A program made the position numbers and the translations under genes. Below are positions 7,354-17,486 of a stretch of 64,000 nt of DNA, in pieces. The number at the start of each line of letters is the position of its first letter. The first letter of the stretch is position 1. Under the pieces are notes generated by a model, which searched no databases, was not told the origin of the DNA, and was given only the letters and a program-made list of their open reading frames with translations. The stretch spans positions 115,135 through 179,134 of the forward strand of contig CAVZCK010000002.1 of the NCBI GenBank assembly GCA_963773735.1. Direction: 5' to 3'. The DNA comes from CAVZCK01 sp963773735 (GTDB lineage: Bacteria; Pseudomonadota; Alphaproteobacteria; Rhizobiales; Rhodomicrobiaceae).

Positions 7354-10300
7354 CTATTCGCCTGGCGATAAGAGGACTCGCTCTGCGGGTTTGCGTCCCC
7401 TACTGGCGAGCCAGCGGCAGATCACATAGAAGGCCGGCGTGAAAATCAACCCGAAGGCGGTCACGCCGATCATGCCGGACATCACCGCGGTTCCGAGCGT
7501 CTGCCGGAGTTCCGCGCCCGCGCCGATCGCCCAGACCAGCGGCGTCACGCCGAAGATGAAGGCGAGCGAGGTCATCAGGATCGGCCGCAGGCGCAGCCGG
7601 GCCGCTTCGACGGCGGCGGCCATGCGGTCGCGGCCCTGATCCTCAAGCTGCTTGGCGAACTCCACGATCAGAATGGCGTTTTTCGCCGCAAGGCCGATGA
7701 GCACGATGAACCCGACCTGGGTCAGGATGTTGTTGTCCTGCCCGCGGATCAGCACGCCGGTGATCGAGGCGATCAGGCACATCGGCACGATCAGGATGAC
7801 AGCCAGCGGAAGGGTGAGGCTTTCATACTGGGCCGCGAGCACCAGGAACACGAACACCACCGCCAGCAGGAAGGCAAAGGTTGCGGTGTTGCCGGCGCGG
7901 ATCTGCTGAAAGGCGAGCGTCGTCCATTCATAGCTGAAGCCCTGCGGCAGCGTCTCGGCGGCGAGCTTCTGCATGATCTGCGATCGCCTGTCCCGCCGAA
8001 TAGCCGGGCGCCGCCGCGCCGTCGAGCTCGGCGGCGGGATAGAGATCGTAGCGCGGCACCCGGTACGAGCCCGATATGTCGCTAATCGTCGTGAAGGAGC
8101 CGAGCGGCACGGTATCGCCGCTGGCGTTCCGCACACGGATCTTAAGCACGTCCTTGGGGTCGAGCCGGTAGGCGGCATCGGCTTGCGCGGTCACCCGGAA
8201 GGTCCGCCCCAGGATGTTGAAATCATTCACATAGGTCGAGCCGAGATAGGTCTGCAAGGCACCGAACACATCGCTGATATTCACGCCCAGCATCTCTACC
8301 TTGGTGCGGTCGATATCGAGATAGAGCTGCGGCGTCGAGGTCTCGAACAGCGAGAAGACCTGAACGACGCCGGGCGTCTGGGCGGCGCGGCCCATCATGG
8401 CGTAGACGGCGCCCTGCAGAGCCTCCGGTCCCGCGCCGCTGCGATCCTCGACCATCATGCGGAAGCCGCCGGCATTGCCGATGCCGCGCACCGGCGGCGG
8501 CCGCGACGACGACGATGAGGCCCTCCTGGATCGAAGCGAGGCGCTGGAACAGCGCGCCCTGGATGGCCGCGGCGGATTTCTGGGGATCGCCTGCGCGCGC
8601 CTCGAACGGATCGAGCACGACGAAGATCGCGCCTGCATTCGGCGCATTGGTGAAGGTCGCGCCGGAGAAGCCGACGATGTTGACGGCATGCGCAATTCCC
8701 GGCACGCTGAGCGCCGTTTCCACGACGCGCCGGTTGACGTCGTCGGTGCGGGCCAGCGAAGCGCCTCCGGGCAGTTGGGTCACGATGATCAGATAGCCGG
8801 CGTCGAGCTGCGGAATGAAGCCGCTCGGCGCCTTGCGGAACTCATTGAGCCCGAAACCGATAACGACCGCGTAGACGATCAGCATCAGCGCCGCGACGCG
8901 CACGATGCGTCCGGCGAGCCAGCCATATCCCCGCACCAGCCTTTCGAAGCCCCAATTAAAGCCGGCGAAAAGGCCCTTGAGCGGGCGCTGCCACAAACTG
9001 ATCTTGCGGCGCTCGCCGTGGGGTTTCAGGAGCAGCGCGCACATGGCGGGCGAGAGGGTCAGCGAGACAATCAGCGAGATGATCGTGGCGCCGGCGATGG
9101 TGAGCGCGAACTGCCGGTAGAATTGACCAGAGATGCCGGTTATGAACGCCGCCGGCACGAACACCGCGCAAAGCACCAGGGCAATGGCAATCAGCGCCGC
9201 ACCCGACCTCGTCCATGCTGCGCCGGGCGGCGTCGCGGGGGGAGAGACCGGCCTCGATGCCGCGCTCGACATTCTCCACCACGACGATTGCGTCATCGAC
9301 GACGATGCCGATCGCGAGCACCAGACCGAACAGCGACAGATGTGTTCAGCGAAAAGCCGAACATCGCCATGAAGAAAAACGTGCCGATCAGCGATACCGG
9401 AATGGCAACGATGGGGATGACCGCGGCGCGCCAGGTCTGCAGAAACAGGATCACGACCAGCACCACAAGGATGATGGCCTCGCCGAATGGTTGTCTTAAC
9501 TGCGTCCACCGATTGCTGGACGAATTCCGTTGGGTTGTAGACGATCGTATATTTCAGCCCTTGCGGAAAATCCTTGGCGAGCTGATCCATTGCCGTCTGG
9601 ATCGCCTTGGCGGTCGCGATCGCATTGGAGCCGGGTCGCTGGAAAATGCCGAGCGCGATCGCCGGATCGCGATCGAGATACGAGATGGTCGTATAGTCCT
9701 GCGCGGCGAGCTCCACGCGGGCGACGTCCCTGAGACGGACGACCGCGTTGCCGGTCTGTTTGACGACGAATATTGCCGAACTCGCTCGGATCGGCGAGAC
9801 GGCCAAGCGTCTGCACCGCGACCTGGAAGGCGCGCGGGCTGATCGACCGGCGGCTGATTGAGCACGCCCGAGGCAACCTGCACATTCTGGCTTTGCAGGG
9901 CCGTGACGATATCGCCCGCCGTGAGGCCGAGCGACTGCAGCCGGTCGGGATCGAGCCACACGCGCATGGAATAGTCGCGGCTGCCGAACACGATGATCGA
10001 TCCGACGCCGTCGATGCGGTTCACCACGTCGATGACCTGGGTGTTGGCGTAATTGGAGATGAACAGCGTGTCGCGGGATTTGTCGGGCGAGTAGAGATGC
10101 ACGACCATCATCAGATCGGGCGATGCCTTCGCCACCGTCACGCCGATATTGCGCACATCGGCGGGCAGGCGCGGCTGGGCGACCGCCACGCGGTTCTGCA
10201 CCTGCACCTGGGCAATATCGAGATTGGTGCCGAGTTCGAAGGTCACGGCAATCGAGAAGCGGCCGTCGCCCGTGGCGTTGGACGAGATGTAGAGCATGTC

Positions 10301-10526
10301 CTCAACGCCGTTGATCTGCTGCTCGATCGGCGTAACGACCGTCGCGGCGATCACGGCGGCGCTCGCTCCGGCGATATTGGCCGGTCACATTGATCACCGG
10401 CGGCGCGATCTCCGGATATTGGGCGATCGGCAGCCGGCTGAAGGACACGGCGCCAAGGATCACGAAAACGATGGAAATGACCGCGGCGAAGATCGGCCGG
10501 TCGATGAAGAAATGCGAGATGCGCAT
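7354..10526 (-). CDS. RND multidrug efflux permease (HAE1/AcrB type), frameshifted
   Basis: Read from 10526 (MRISHFFIDRPIFAAVISI) to 7354, the pieces give a full-length inner-membrane RND pump of about 1,057 residues, close to AcrB. Recognisable in order are INVTGQY, the porter domain, QSVDAVKTTI, LAIGIVVDDAIVVVENV (TM4 with the proton-relay Asp pair), LSPAMCALLLKP, the second porter domain, LVLAAQYESL, GLAAKNAILIVEFAKQ and TPAFYVI. About seven one-base frame changes are needed, near 10375, 9845, 9770, 9490, 9345-9200, 8505 and 7985. Each restores perfect family sequence, which favours read errors. It lies just downstream of its adaptor gene, as in MexEF-type operons. No outer-membrane channel gene follows. 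Confidence 0.8.
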
Positions 10527-10548
10527 TGTGGCCGCTCCGCCCCTGCCG

Positions 10549-11738
10549 CTAGTTGGTCGCGGCTCGGGCGCTGCTTACCGATCGTGGACGCGCCGGGTGC
10601 TTCCTGCGGCGCGACCTTAACGCCGGCACGCACCCGCATCAGACCGTTGACGATGACGCGGTCATCCGGCGCCAGCCCCGCCGTGATGACCCGCAGGCCG
10701 TCGATCACCGGACCCAGCGTGACATATTTCTGACGTGCGACATTGTCGGGATCAACCACCAGCACGAATTTGCGCACCTGCTCGGTGCCGATGGCGACGT
10801 CCGGGACCAGCAGCGCCTCGGCGGGCGGACCGGACGGCACCTGGATGCGGCCGAACATGCCGGGCGTGAACTTGCCATCGGGATTGGCGAACTCGGCGCG
10901 CGCCCGGATCGTGCCCGAGGCGCGGTCGATGGCGTTGTCGATAAAGTCCGTCTTACCCTCATGCGAAAACGTCGTCTCGTCGAGGAGCTTGAGCATGACC
11001 GGCACGGTGATGGCGCGATCGGTCGGCCTCGCCGACATTCAGCGTATGGGTGTAGCGCAGATAGGACGCCTCATCGACGGTGAACTCAAGCGGATCGGGT
11101 CGGTGGACACGATGGTCGCAAGCAGCGTCGTATTGCCGCTCGTGCCGCCAGTGACCAGATTGCCGATCGACACGCGCCGGTCGCCAATGCGCCCGGAAAC
11201 CGGCGCGCGCAATTCGGTGAATTCGCAGATCCAGCATGGCCTGACGCACGGCGGCATCCTGCGCGGCGACCGATGCCTCGGCCACCGCCTTCGCCTGGAT
11301 CCTCTGATCGTAAGTCTGCTGAGAGATCGTGGTGTCGCGGACAAGATTGCTGCCGCGCGCCAGATCGCTTTGCGCATAGGCCAGATTGGCCTGCGCCTGC
11401 GCGAGGTTGGCCTTGGCCTGAGCCAACGCGATCTCGAAGGGACGCCGGTCGATGGTGAATAGAAGGTCGCCACTTTTGACCATTTGCCCGTCTTTGAAGT
11501 GGATGGCGTCGAGATAGCCGGAGACGCGCGCGCGCACCTCGACGGCATCCACAGCCACAAAGCGCCCGACATATTCGTCGAAGTCGGTGACCAGCTTTTT
11601 TGTCGGCTTGGCGACAGTCACCTGCGGGGGAGGCGGTTCCGCTCCCTTGGCGCTCGGCTGGCTGCCATCGCAGGCCGCCAGCACAAACGCCGCAAACAGG
11701 GGAAGCGCCAAAGCGCCTGCTAAATTGAATATTCTCAT
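10549..11738 (-). CDS. RND efflux periplasmic adaptor (membrane fusion protein), frameshifted
   Basis: The start at 11738 gives a lipoprotein signal (ALPLFAAFVLAACDG, lipobox Cys), followed by EYVGRFVAVDAVEVRARVSG (barrel-sandwich start), an alanine/glutamine-rich hairpin (AQAKANLAQAQANLAYAQ), the second lipoyl half (FTELRAPVSGRIGDRRVSIG) and the C-terminal beta-barrel with EQVRKFVLVVD. Frame changes near 11225, 11075 and 11035 break it. The 3' end is uncertain: TAG at 10549-10551 in one frame, or a run to 10460 in another, overlapping the permease start. It links the permease to an outer-membrane channel. Confidence 0.8.
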
Positions 11739-11756
11739 AGGATGCCCGAATTGATC

Positions 11757-11785
11757 AGGATAGTGCGCCGCGCCAGTATAATCAA
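11757..11785 (-). promoter_or_regulatory. Possible promoter/operator of the RND operon
   Basis: On the minus strand TTGATT and TATCCT are separated by 17 bases, a fair sigma-70 match, with TATCCT about 19 bases from the adaptor ATG. The region also has inverted arms AATTGAT / ATCAATT about 25 bases apart, which could be an operator. No TetR or other local regulator gene is beside the pump. Confidence 0.35.
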
Positions 11786-11846
11786 TTGGTTGCGTCTAGG
11801 GCAGATGTGCTCGCGACGATGTGAACGGCCGTCGAGACAGCCATCG

Positions 11847-11947
11847 TTGGGGGCGCATGAGCTGCGGCAGTCAGGCTGGCTTTCAGGGGAAGAGCATCTT
11901 TGGGGGCGCATGAGCTGCGGCGGTAAGGCCGGCTTTCAGGGGAAGAG
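11847..11947. repeat. Two 48-bp direct repeats, 53 bp apart
   Basis: A 48-base unit starting TTGGGGGCGCATGAG at 11847 recurs at 11900 with three mismatches. The right copy codes for the C-terminal residues LPLKAGLTAAAHAPP of the Fe-S protein. The left copy would code for the near-identical LPLKASLTAAAHAPP in the next frame, beyond that gene's stop. The tail of the gene has evidently been duplicated. Confidence 0.85.
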
Positions 11948-13250
11948 GTTGGTCGGCAAGCATCGCTTTGGCGACCACGTCGCGGGCCGTTTTGGGATCG
12001 AGCGCATGTTCGGCCAGCAAGTCGCGGCACTCTGCAATGATCAGATCGGCATCCTGCATGATTTTCAGTTCCTTAAATCGGTCATGCCGGTGAAGCCCCA
12101 TGCTCTGGCCGAGAATTTCAAGAATGTTGACGATGCGGAAGGGCCAGTCGCGCTCATGCGCGCATAGCTCGCGGTGATCGGAGTGATACACCGCAACCAG
12201 CGCATCGACGCCCGCATCACGCGCGGCCTCAAGCTCGCCGAGCTGCAATTCGCGCCTGTAGGCCGGGAGCACACCGAGGTTGACGCTCTGCAGGCCGACC
12301 GCAGGCTGGTTCAGATCCATGAGCTCCACACCGGGAACTGCCTGCAAGATTTCGGCAGCCGCTTGCATGATCCCGGCAACGCCCGGGTGTTTGTGCAATG
12401 CCACCCGCAGTTCCACCCGTTCGAGCAAAAGCGGCTTCAGCCGGTCGAGCTGCGCCGCTAAGAAGCGCATGAACGGCGTGATCTCGAACGGCCGCGAACC
12501 GCGCTGCTTCTCGATGGTCGGCAGCGTCGTCTCGGTGAACTGGACATAGCAGCTCGGACACCAGGAGAGCACTTGGCCAGATTTGCTGTGCGACATTTTC
12601 TCGATCGAGCTCGACCCCATGCGCCCCGAGATCTCCACGTCACCAGCCCGCAGCTGCATGACGCCGCAGCAATGGCTCGGTCCGCCCATCACCTGATAAC
12701 TGACACCCAGCCTGTCCATGATATCGAGAGCGAGAAGGGCGATGTGGGGGGTCTTGAGGACGTTGCACCCGGTGTAGAACACGAAATCCGCTGCCTCGTT
12801 TGGCGTTGCCGCAGATGCCGACCCTTGTCCCAGCCGCTCCAGCAGAGCGCCATCGAGCTGCAGCCGCGACAGCACGCCGACATCGCGGCTCGTATCGCGG
12901 AATTTCATCACGCCGTCGCGGCGCCGCTCGGCGAGTTCGCTCTTTTCCTTCAGCATCGCAACGCGCGCCATGGCCAGCAGAAAGCGCGGATTGACGCCGT
13001 CGTCGCACGCCTTGATACACTCGCCGCTGAGCATGCAGGAGAGCGCCCATTTGCGGGACGCTTCCGGACCATGGCCCGTGCGCACGATATCGAGCACACC
13101 GGCAATGACGGCGTCCGGACTGACGCCTGTGATGCCGGCGGGTTGCACGCTGGGACAGACTTCGACGCATCTGCCGCATTTTGTGCAGGCGTCGAGCATG
13201 TCGCTAACGCGACCGCTCAGGGCCGCCTCGAAACTGATGCCGTCCATCAA
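11883..13250 (-). CDS. HdrC/HdrB-like (Fe-S)-binding protein
   Basis: A 455-residue cytoplasmic protein. The N-terminal ferredoxin-like part has C22-x2-C25-x2-C28-x3-C32 (CTKCGRCVEVCP) and a second cysteine set at C72, C78 and C82. It is followed by two cysteine-rich CCG-type domains, with YTGCN and SHCCGVMQ in the first and LSWCPSC in the second. This is the heterodisulfide-reductase-related or GlpC/LutA-like layout used by electron-transfer subunits of oxidoreductases. No flavoprotein or other partner is adjacent, so the redox partner is unknown. Its 3' end lies in a duplicated 48-bp sequence, so the last residues may be recent. Confidence 0.8.
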   Translation of the reverse strand: MMDGISFEAALSGRVSDMLDACTKCGRCVEVCPSVQPAGITGVSPDAVIAGVLDIVRTGHGPEASRKWALSCMLSGECIKACDDGVNPRFLLAMARVAMLKEKSELAERRRDGVMKFRDTSRDVGVLSRLQLDGALLERLGQGSASAATPNEAADFVFYTGCNVLKTPHIALLALDIMDRLGVSYQVMGGPSHCCGVMQLRAGDVEISGRMGSSSIEKMSHSKSGQVLSWCPSCYVQFTETTLPTIEKQRGSRPFEITPFMRFLAAQLDRLKPLLLERVELRVALHKHPGVAGIMQAAAEILQAVPGVELMDLNQPAVGLQSVNLGVLPAYRRELQLGELEAARDAGVDALVAVYHSDHRELCAHERDWPFRIVNILEILGQSMGLHRHDRFKELKIMQDADLIIAECRDLLAEHALDPKTARDVVAKAMLADQPLPLKAGLTAAAHAPPKMLFP

Positions 13251-13417
13251 CTGCGACTCCCGAAGTGCTAACCCATGTTACCACATTGCATTCACGAGGT
13301 GGTCTTTCCCCGCAATGTCGGATCGGGCAGCCGCACATATTGCCAGGTCCCCGAACGCCAGAAGATTGCAGGGCGGCTCCAAATCCGATTGCGGGAGAAC
13401 TCCCGGGCTGTGCGGTT

Positions 13418-14365
13418 TTAATCGAGGAATGAAAAGCTATGTGGCTCGATCCCGCCGGTCGGGATTGCGCATTCCGCGTCGATGCTGGCGCGGATGTGCT
13501 CGATGAACGCGGCAGCGGCGGCTGGAACGGGCGCGCGCGCCGCCATCAGGAAAGACGTGCGGTAGGGGATGCGCGGCCGGAATGGCCGGACTGCGACGGA
13601 GGAGCCGAGCTGACTGGCAACCGGAAAGGGGTTGAGAAGCGCCACGCCCAGCCCTTCGCGCACGAATTCGCCGGCCGAGACCGAGGTCGCCGTCTCGATG
13701 ATGGTGCGCGGCGCGATGCCCGCCTGCTCGAGCACCTGATCGATGGCGAAGCGGCCGGAATGGCGGCGGGTGAGTGCGATGAAGCTCTCGCCGGCAAGGT
13801 CTTGCGGCTCGATGCAGCCGCGCGCGGCGAGCGGATGCCCTGCCGGCAGAACGCAGACGGCGTCGGTCTCCAGTAGCAACTCGGACCGCACGCCCGCATG
13901 AGTCGGGATGGTGTCGGTGAGGCCCAGATCGACCCGATCCTCGGCGACATTGGTGATCAGGCTGTCGCTTGAGGTGATGTCGAAGCTGACCTCGACATCC
14001 GGGTTCTGGCGGATGAAGCTGGCAATGCGGGCTGGCAGGAAGCAATGCGCCAGGGTGGGAGGCGCGGCAAGCCTTAGGATGCCACCCGACGATCGCGGCG
14101 AGCTCTCTTCGCCGATCCGCGCCAAAACCTCGAAGACGGGCTGGACCTGTTCGTGAATCGCGAACGCTTCGACTGTCGGCACGAGTCTACCTCCCTGCCG
14201 CTCGAACAGAAGACGGCCGAGCTGGGCTTCAAGCTGTGCGATCCCCCGGCTGATCGCAGATTGCGATGTACCAAGTCGCTGCGCGGCGACTGTCGTCTTG
14301 CCTGTTTCAATCAAAGCGCGCAGAATTTCCAGATGTCTGAGGTCGAATGCGGGGCGGCGATTCAA
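13418..14365 (-). CDS. LysR-family transcriptional regulator
   Basis: A 315-residue LTTR. The N-terminal helix-turn-helix (LRALIETGKTTVAAQRLGTS, QSAISRGIAQLEAQLG) and the effector domain (LRLAAPPTLAHCFLP, VDLGLTDTIPTHAG, GLGVALLNPFPVA) are complete. It is divergent from the ABC importer genes that begin at 14513. The 147-base gap carries inverted repeats of LysR-box type, so it very likely controls the importer operon and itself. The inducer is unknown; a peptide-like or amide substrate would fit the operon. Confidence 0.9.
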   Translation of the reverse strand: MNRRPAFDLRHLEILRALIETGKTTVAAQRLGTSQSAISRGIAQLEAQLGRLLFERQGGRLVPTVEAFAIHEQVQPVFEVLARIGEESSPRSSGGILRLAAPPTLAHCFLPARIASFIRQNPDVEVSFDITSSDSLITNVAEDRVDLGLTDTIPTHAGVRSELLLETDAVCVLPAGHPLAARGCIEPQDLAGESFIALTRRHSGRFAIDQVLEQAGIAPRTIIETATSVSAGEFVREGLGVALLNPFPVASQLGSSVAVRPFRPRIPYRTSFLMAARAPVPAAAAAFIEHIRASIDAECAIPTGGIEPHSFSFLD

Positions 14366-14395
14366 GAGCTGATCCTGATCCGTTATTGGGCGATT

Positions 14396-14446
14396 CTATG
14401 CGCAAAATGCATAAAATATCTACTTTGAACTTCGCCTAGCGCATAG
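14396..14446. promoter_or_regulatory. Candidate LysR binding region
   Basis: ATGC at 14398-14401 and GCAT at 14409-14412, seven bases apart, form a T-N11-A LysR box flanked by T and A. In addition CTATGCGC (14396-14403) is repeated inverted as GCGCATAG at 14439-14446. This gives two half-site clusters, as in the recognition and activation sites of LTTR promoters. The region lies between the LysR gene and the importer operon. Confidence 0.6.
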
Positions 14447-14512
14447 TAGCCTTTGCTGAGCCGCGACCGCATGTGGATATTTGTAACAGGCCTTCGAGTT
14501 GGGGGAGGACCG

Positions 14513-16195
14513 ATGATCACCGCTTACGTCAGGACAATCGCACTCGCAGCCGCCGCCTTCACCGCCTTTACCTGGAGCGCTTCAGCGCGGGATCTGACCA
14601 TCGGCCTGTCCGCCGAGGCCTCATCGATCGATCCGGATTTCCACGCGCTCACGCCGAATATCCAGATGCGCTGGAACATCTTCCAATCGCTGACCGAGCA
14701 GGATGAGCAGCAGGCGGTGAAACCGAGCCTGGCGACCAAATGGGAGCCGATCGACGACACGACATGGCGGTTTCATCTCCGCCAGGGCGTCAAATTCTCG
14801 AACGGCGCCCCATTCACCGCGCAAGACGCGATCTATTCCGTCTGCCGTGTTCCGCTGGTCAAGGACAGCCCCTCGCCCTTTACGATCTACACCAAGACCA
14901 TCGCCGAGATGAAGGCGGAGGATGACCATACGCTGATCATCAAGACCACGGCGCCCGATCCGCTTCTGCCGGTGGAAGTCTCGAACTGGGCGGTATTATC
15001 GGCGAGCGTCTATGGGGTGACCGGCCCGATCACTTTCGGCCGCCAGGCGTGTCAGGGCATCGGCACGCCGCCGCAATCGGCGGACTTCAACAAGCCGGAG
15101 ATCGCCGTCGGCACGGGGCCCTACAAGCTGGTCAGCTATACGCGCGGCGACCGCATCGTGCTGGAGCGCAATGACAGCTATTGGGGCGATAAGCCGGTCT
15201 GGGACAAAGTCATCCTGCGTCCGATCACCTCGGATGCTCCGCGCGTCGCCGCTTTGCTCGCGGGCGATGTCGATATGATCGAGAATCCGCCCGAGCAGGA
15301 CCTCAGCCGCATCAAGAAGGCCGGCTTCAAGGTCGCGTCGGGCCTCTCCAACCGCATCGTCTATCTGCATATGCGCCAGGACGGCGAGGCGCCGGGCATC
15401 ACCTCCCCGACCGGCAAGAATCCGCTGCTCGATCCTCGCGTTCGCGCCGCCATGTCCAAGGCCATCAACCGCAAGGCGATTGTCGAGCACATCATGGGCG
15501 GCATGGCGCGGGCAGCCGGCGAACTGCTTCCCGCGCCGATGTTCGGCACGCTGGGGCGCGAGCCGGAAGCCTATGATCCGGAAGGCGCCAAAAAGCTGAT
15601 GGTCGAGGCTGGCTATCCCGATGGTTTCGAGATCGTGCTCGGCACCCCGAATGACCGCTATATCAATGACGAGAAGATCGCTCAGGCCGTCGCGCAGATG
15701 CTCGCCCGCATCAATATCAAGGTGCGGGTCGACGCCGTGACCGCCAGCCAGTTCTTCTCCCGCCGCAACAAGCTGGAATTTCCGTTCTATCTGGCCGGCT
15801 GGGCCTCAGGGACGGGCGATGTCTCATCGCCGCTCCTCTCGCTGGTTGCGACCTATGACAAGGCCAATGGCCGTGGCACGACGAATGCCGGGCGTTATTC
15901 GAATCCCAAGATGGACGCACTCCTGATCGAGGCGATGCGCACACTCGATGATAAGAAGCGCGCGGAGCTGCTGCGCCAGGCGCAGACCATCGTGCTCGAT
16001 GAGCACGGCATTCTGCCTTTGCATTTCGAGGTGACGGCCTGGGCCTTCAAGCCGGATCTCGACTACAAGCCGCGCGTCGATCAAATGACCCTTGCCTATG
16101 ACGTGAAGCTGGCGGGCGCGCGGCGGCGAAATAGAACTCAATTGGCATTTGGCTTCGAAATGGTGGCCCAGCGCAAGGCAGACTCCCTCCCATAA
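14513..16195 (+). CDS. ABC importer substrate-binding protein (family 5, DppA/OppA-like)
   Basis: A 560-residue periplasmic solute-binding protein. The ATG at 14513 follows GGGGGAGGA at 14501-14509 and opens a signal peptide (MITAYVRTIALAAAAFTAF, cleavage near ASA). The mature part starts RDLTIGLSAEASSIDPDFH and shows family-5 signatures such as LATKWEPIDDTTWRFHLRQG and GTGPYKLVSY. Relatives bind peptides, opines, nickel chelates or glutathione. The adjacent M20 amidohydrolase suggests an N-acylated amino acid or small peptide. It is the first gene of the importer operon, followed by a long palindromic repeat before the permeases. Confidence 0.9.
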   Translation: MITAYVRTIALAAAAFTAFTWSASARDLTIGLSAEASSIDPDFHALTPNIQMRWNIFQSLTEQDEQQAVKPSLATKWEPIDDTTWRFHLRQGVKFSNGAPFTAQDAIYSVCRVPLVKDSPSPFTIYTKTIAEMKAEDDHTLIIKTTAPDPLLPVEVSNWAVLSASVYGVTGPITFGRQACQGIGTPPQSADFNKPEIAVGTGPYKLVSYTRGDRIVLERNDSYWGDKPVWDKVILRPITSDAPRVAALLAGDVDMIENPPEQDLSRIKKAGFKVASGLSNRIVYLHMRQDGEAPGITSPTGKNPLLDPRVRAAMSKAINRKAIVEHIMGGMARAAGELLPAPMFGTLGREPEAYDPEGAKKLMVEAGYPDGFEIVLGTPNDRYINDEKIAQAVAQMLARINIKVRVDAVTASQFFSRRNKLEFPFYLAGWASGTGDVSSPLLSLVATYDKANGRGTTNAGRYSNPKMDALLIEAMRTLDDKKRAELLRQAQTIVLDEHGILPLHFEVTAWAFKPDLDYKPRVDQMTLAYDVKLAGARRRNRTQLAFGFEMVAQRKADSLP

Positions 16196-16242
16196 GGGCA
16201 CGAGATTCACACAAATGGCCGCGATTGTTGTAGTGCTTAAAG

Positions 16243-16403
16243 CCCCCTCACCCGGCCGCCTTCGGCGTCCGCCCTCTCCCGCTGAGGGGAGAGGGCAATT
16301 CAGCACTCGTAGATATGCTGTGCCCTGCGTCTCGCTCGGGAAAGCCCTCTCCCCTCGCGGGAGAGGGCGGCGAGGGCCTCAAGGACCGAGCCGGGTGAGG
16401 GGG
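16243..16403. repeat. 160-bp palindromic intergenic repeat
   Basis: Outer arms CCCCCTCACCCGGC (16243-16256) and GCCGGGTGAGGGGG (16390-16403) are perfectly complementary. Inside lie two smaller GC-rich palindromes built on CCCTCTCCC / GGGAGAGGG. This is the style of short repeated palindromes dispersed between genes in Hyphomicrobiales. Within the operon it may attenuate or stabilise mRNA, giving more binding protein than permease. Confidence 0.75.
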
Positions 16404-16508
16404 ATTTTTGCGTCACAGCAGTCGGTTTCCCTGTGGGAATCCCGTAGCTCGTTGGTGTGTTCATGCCCGGTAGCTTAGCCATGCGTTTCTAGCTGCGGGA
16501 GGCGCGCG

Positions 16509-17486
16509 ATGCTGGTCTATCTGATCCGCCGGCTGGGACAGAGCCTCATCGCCATCAGCGTGATGGCGCTCCTGGTCTTCGTCGGCGTCTATGCGATCGG
16601 CAATCCCGTCGACATTCTGATCAGCCCGGAAGCCACCCCGGCCGATATGGACGCCGCCGTCGCCCGCTTCGGCCTCGACAAGCCGCTCTGGGAGCAGTTC
16701 TTCATCTATCTCGGCAATGTGCTGCACGGTGATCTCGGCAAATCCTTCGTCTCCGGCACCCCGGCCTTCGGGCTAATCCTGCAGCGCCTGCCCGCGACCA
16801 TGGAGCTGGCGCTGGTCGCGCTGACGATCTCGGTACTGGCCGGCATCCCGCTCGGCGTCATCGCCGGGCTGAGACCGAACTCGATCAGTGGCCGCTCGAT
16901 CATGGCCGGCTCGATCCTCGGCTTCTCGCTGCCGAATTTCTGGCAGGGGATGATGCTGATCCTGGTCTTCGCCGTGCTGCTGGGCTGGCTGCCGGCCGGC
17001 GGACGCGGAGCCACGGTCGATGTGCTCGGCCTGCAGCTCAGCATCTTCACCGCGAGCGGCCTTTCGCATCTGATCCTGCCCGCGCTCAATCTCGCTCTGT
17101 TCAAGCTGTCCTTGGTGATCCGGCTGGCGCGCGCCACGACGCGCGAGGTCGTGCTGCAGGACTATGTGAAATTCGCCCGCGCCAAAGGCCTGTCGCCGAG
17201 CCGCATCGTGCTGGTGCATATCCTCAAGACCATCATGATCCCGATCACCACGGTGCTCGGCCTCGAGCTCGGCTCGATGATCGCCTTCGGCATCGTCACC
17301 GAGACGGTGTTCGCCTGGCCGGGCATGGGCAAGCTCCTGATCAACTCGATCAACCTGCTCGACCGGCCGGTGATCGTCGCCTATCTCATGCTCACCGTCT
17401 TCCTCATCGTGATCATCAATCTGATCGTCGACATCCTCTATGCGGTGCTCGATCCGCGCCTCAGCCTCAAGGACGTGAAGGCATGA
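16509..17486 (+). CDS. ABC importer permease (DppB-like)
   Basis: A 325-residue inner-membrane protein with six hydrophobic segments. The family start MLVYLIRRLGQSLIAI and the coupling EAA-loop (YVKFARAKGLSPSRIVLVHI) identify it as the first permease of a peptide/nickel-type importer. It overlaps the second permease by four bases (ATGA), showing translational coupling. It forms the channel with the 17483-18412 product. Confidence 0.92.
   Translation: MLVYLIRRLGQSLIAISVMALLVFVGVYAIGNPVDILISPEATPADMDAAVARFGLDKPLWEQFFIYLGNVLHGDLGKSFVSGTPAFGLILQRLPATMELALVALTISVLAGIPLGVIAGLRPNSISGRSIMAGSILGFSLPNFWQGMMLILVFAVLLGWLPAGGRGATVDVLGLQLSIFTASGLSHLILPALNLALFKLSLVIRLARATTREVVLQDYVKFARAKGLSPSRIVLVHILKTIMIPITTVLGLELGSMIAFGIVTETVFAWPGMGKLLINSINLLDRPVIVAYLMLTVFLIVIINLIVDILYAVLDPRLSLKDVKA

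Noticed and set aside
8457..9842. A 461-residue + strand frame opposite the RND permease
   Set aside because: The minus strand gives clear RND motifs throughout; the + frame is low-complexity and unmatched.
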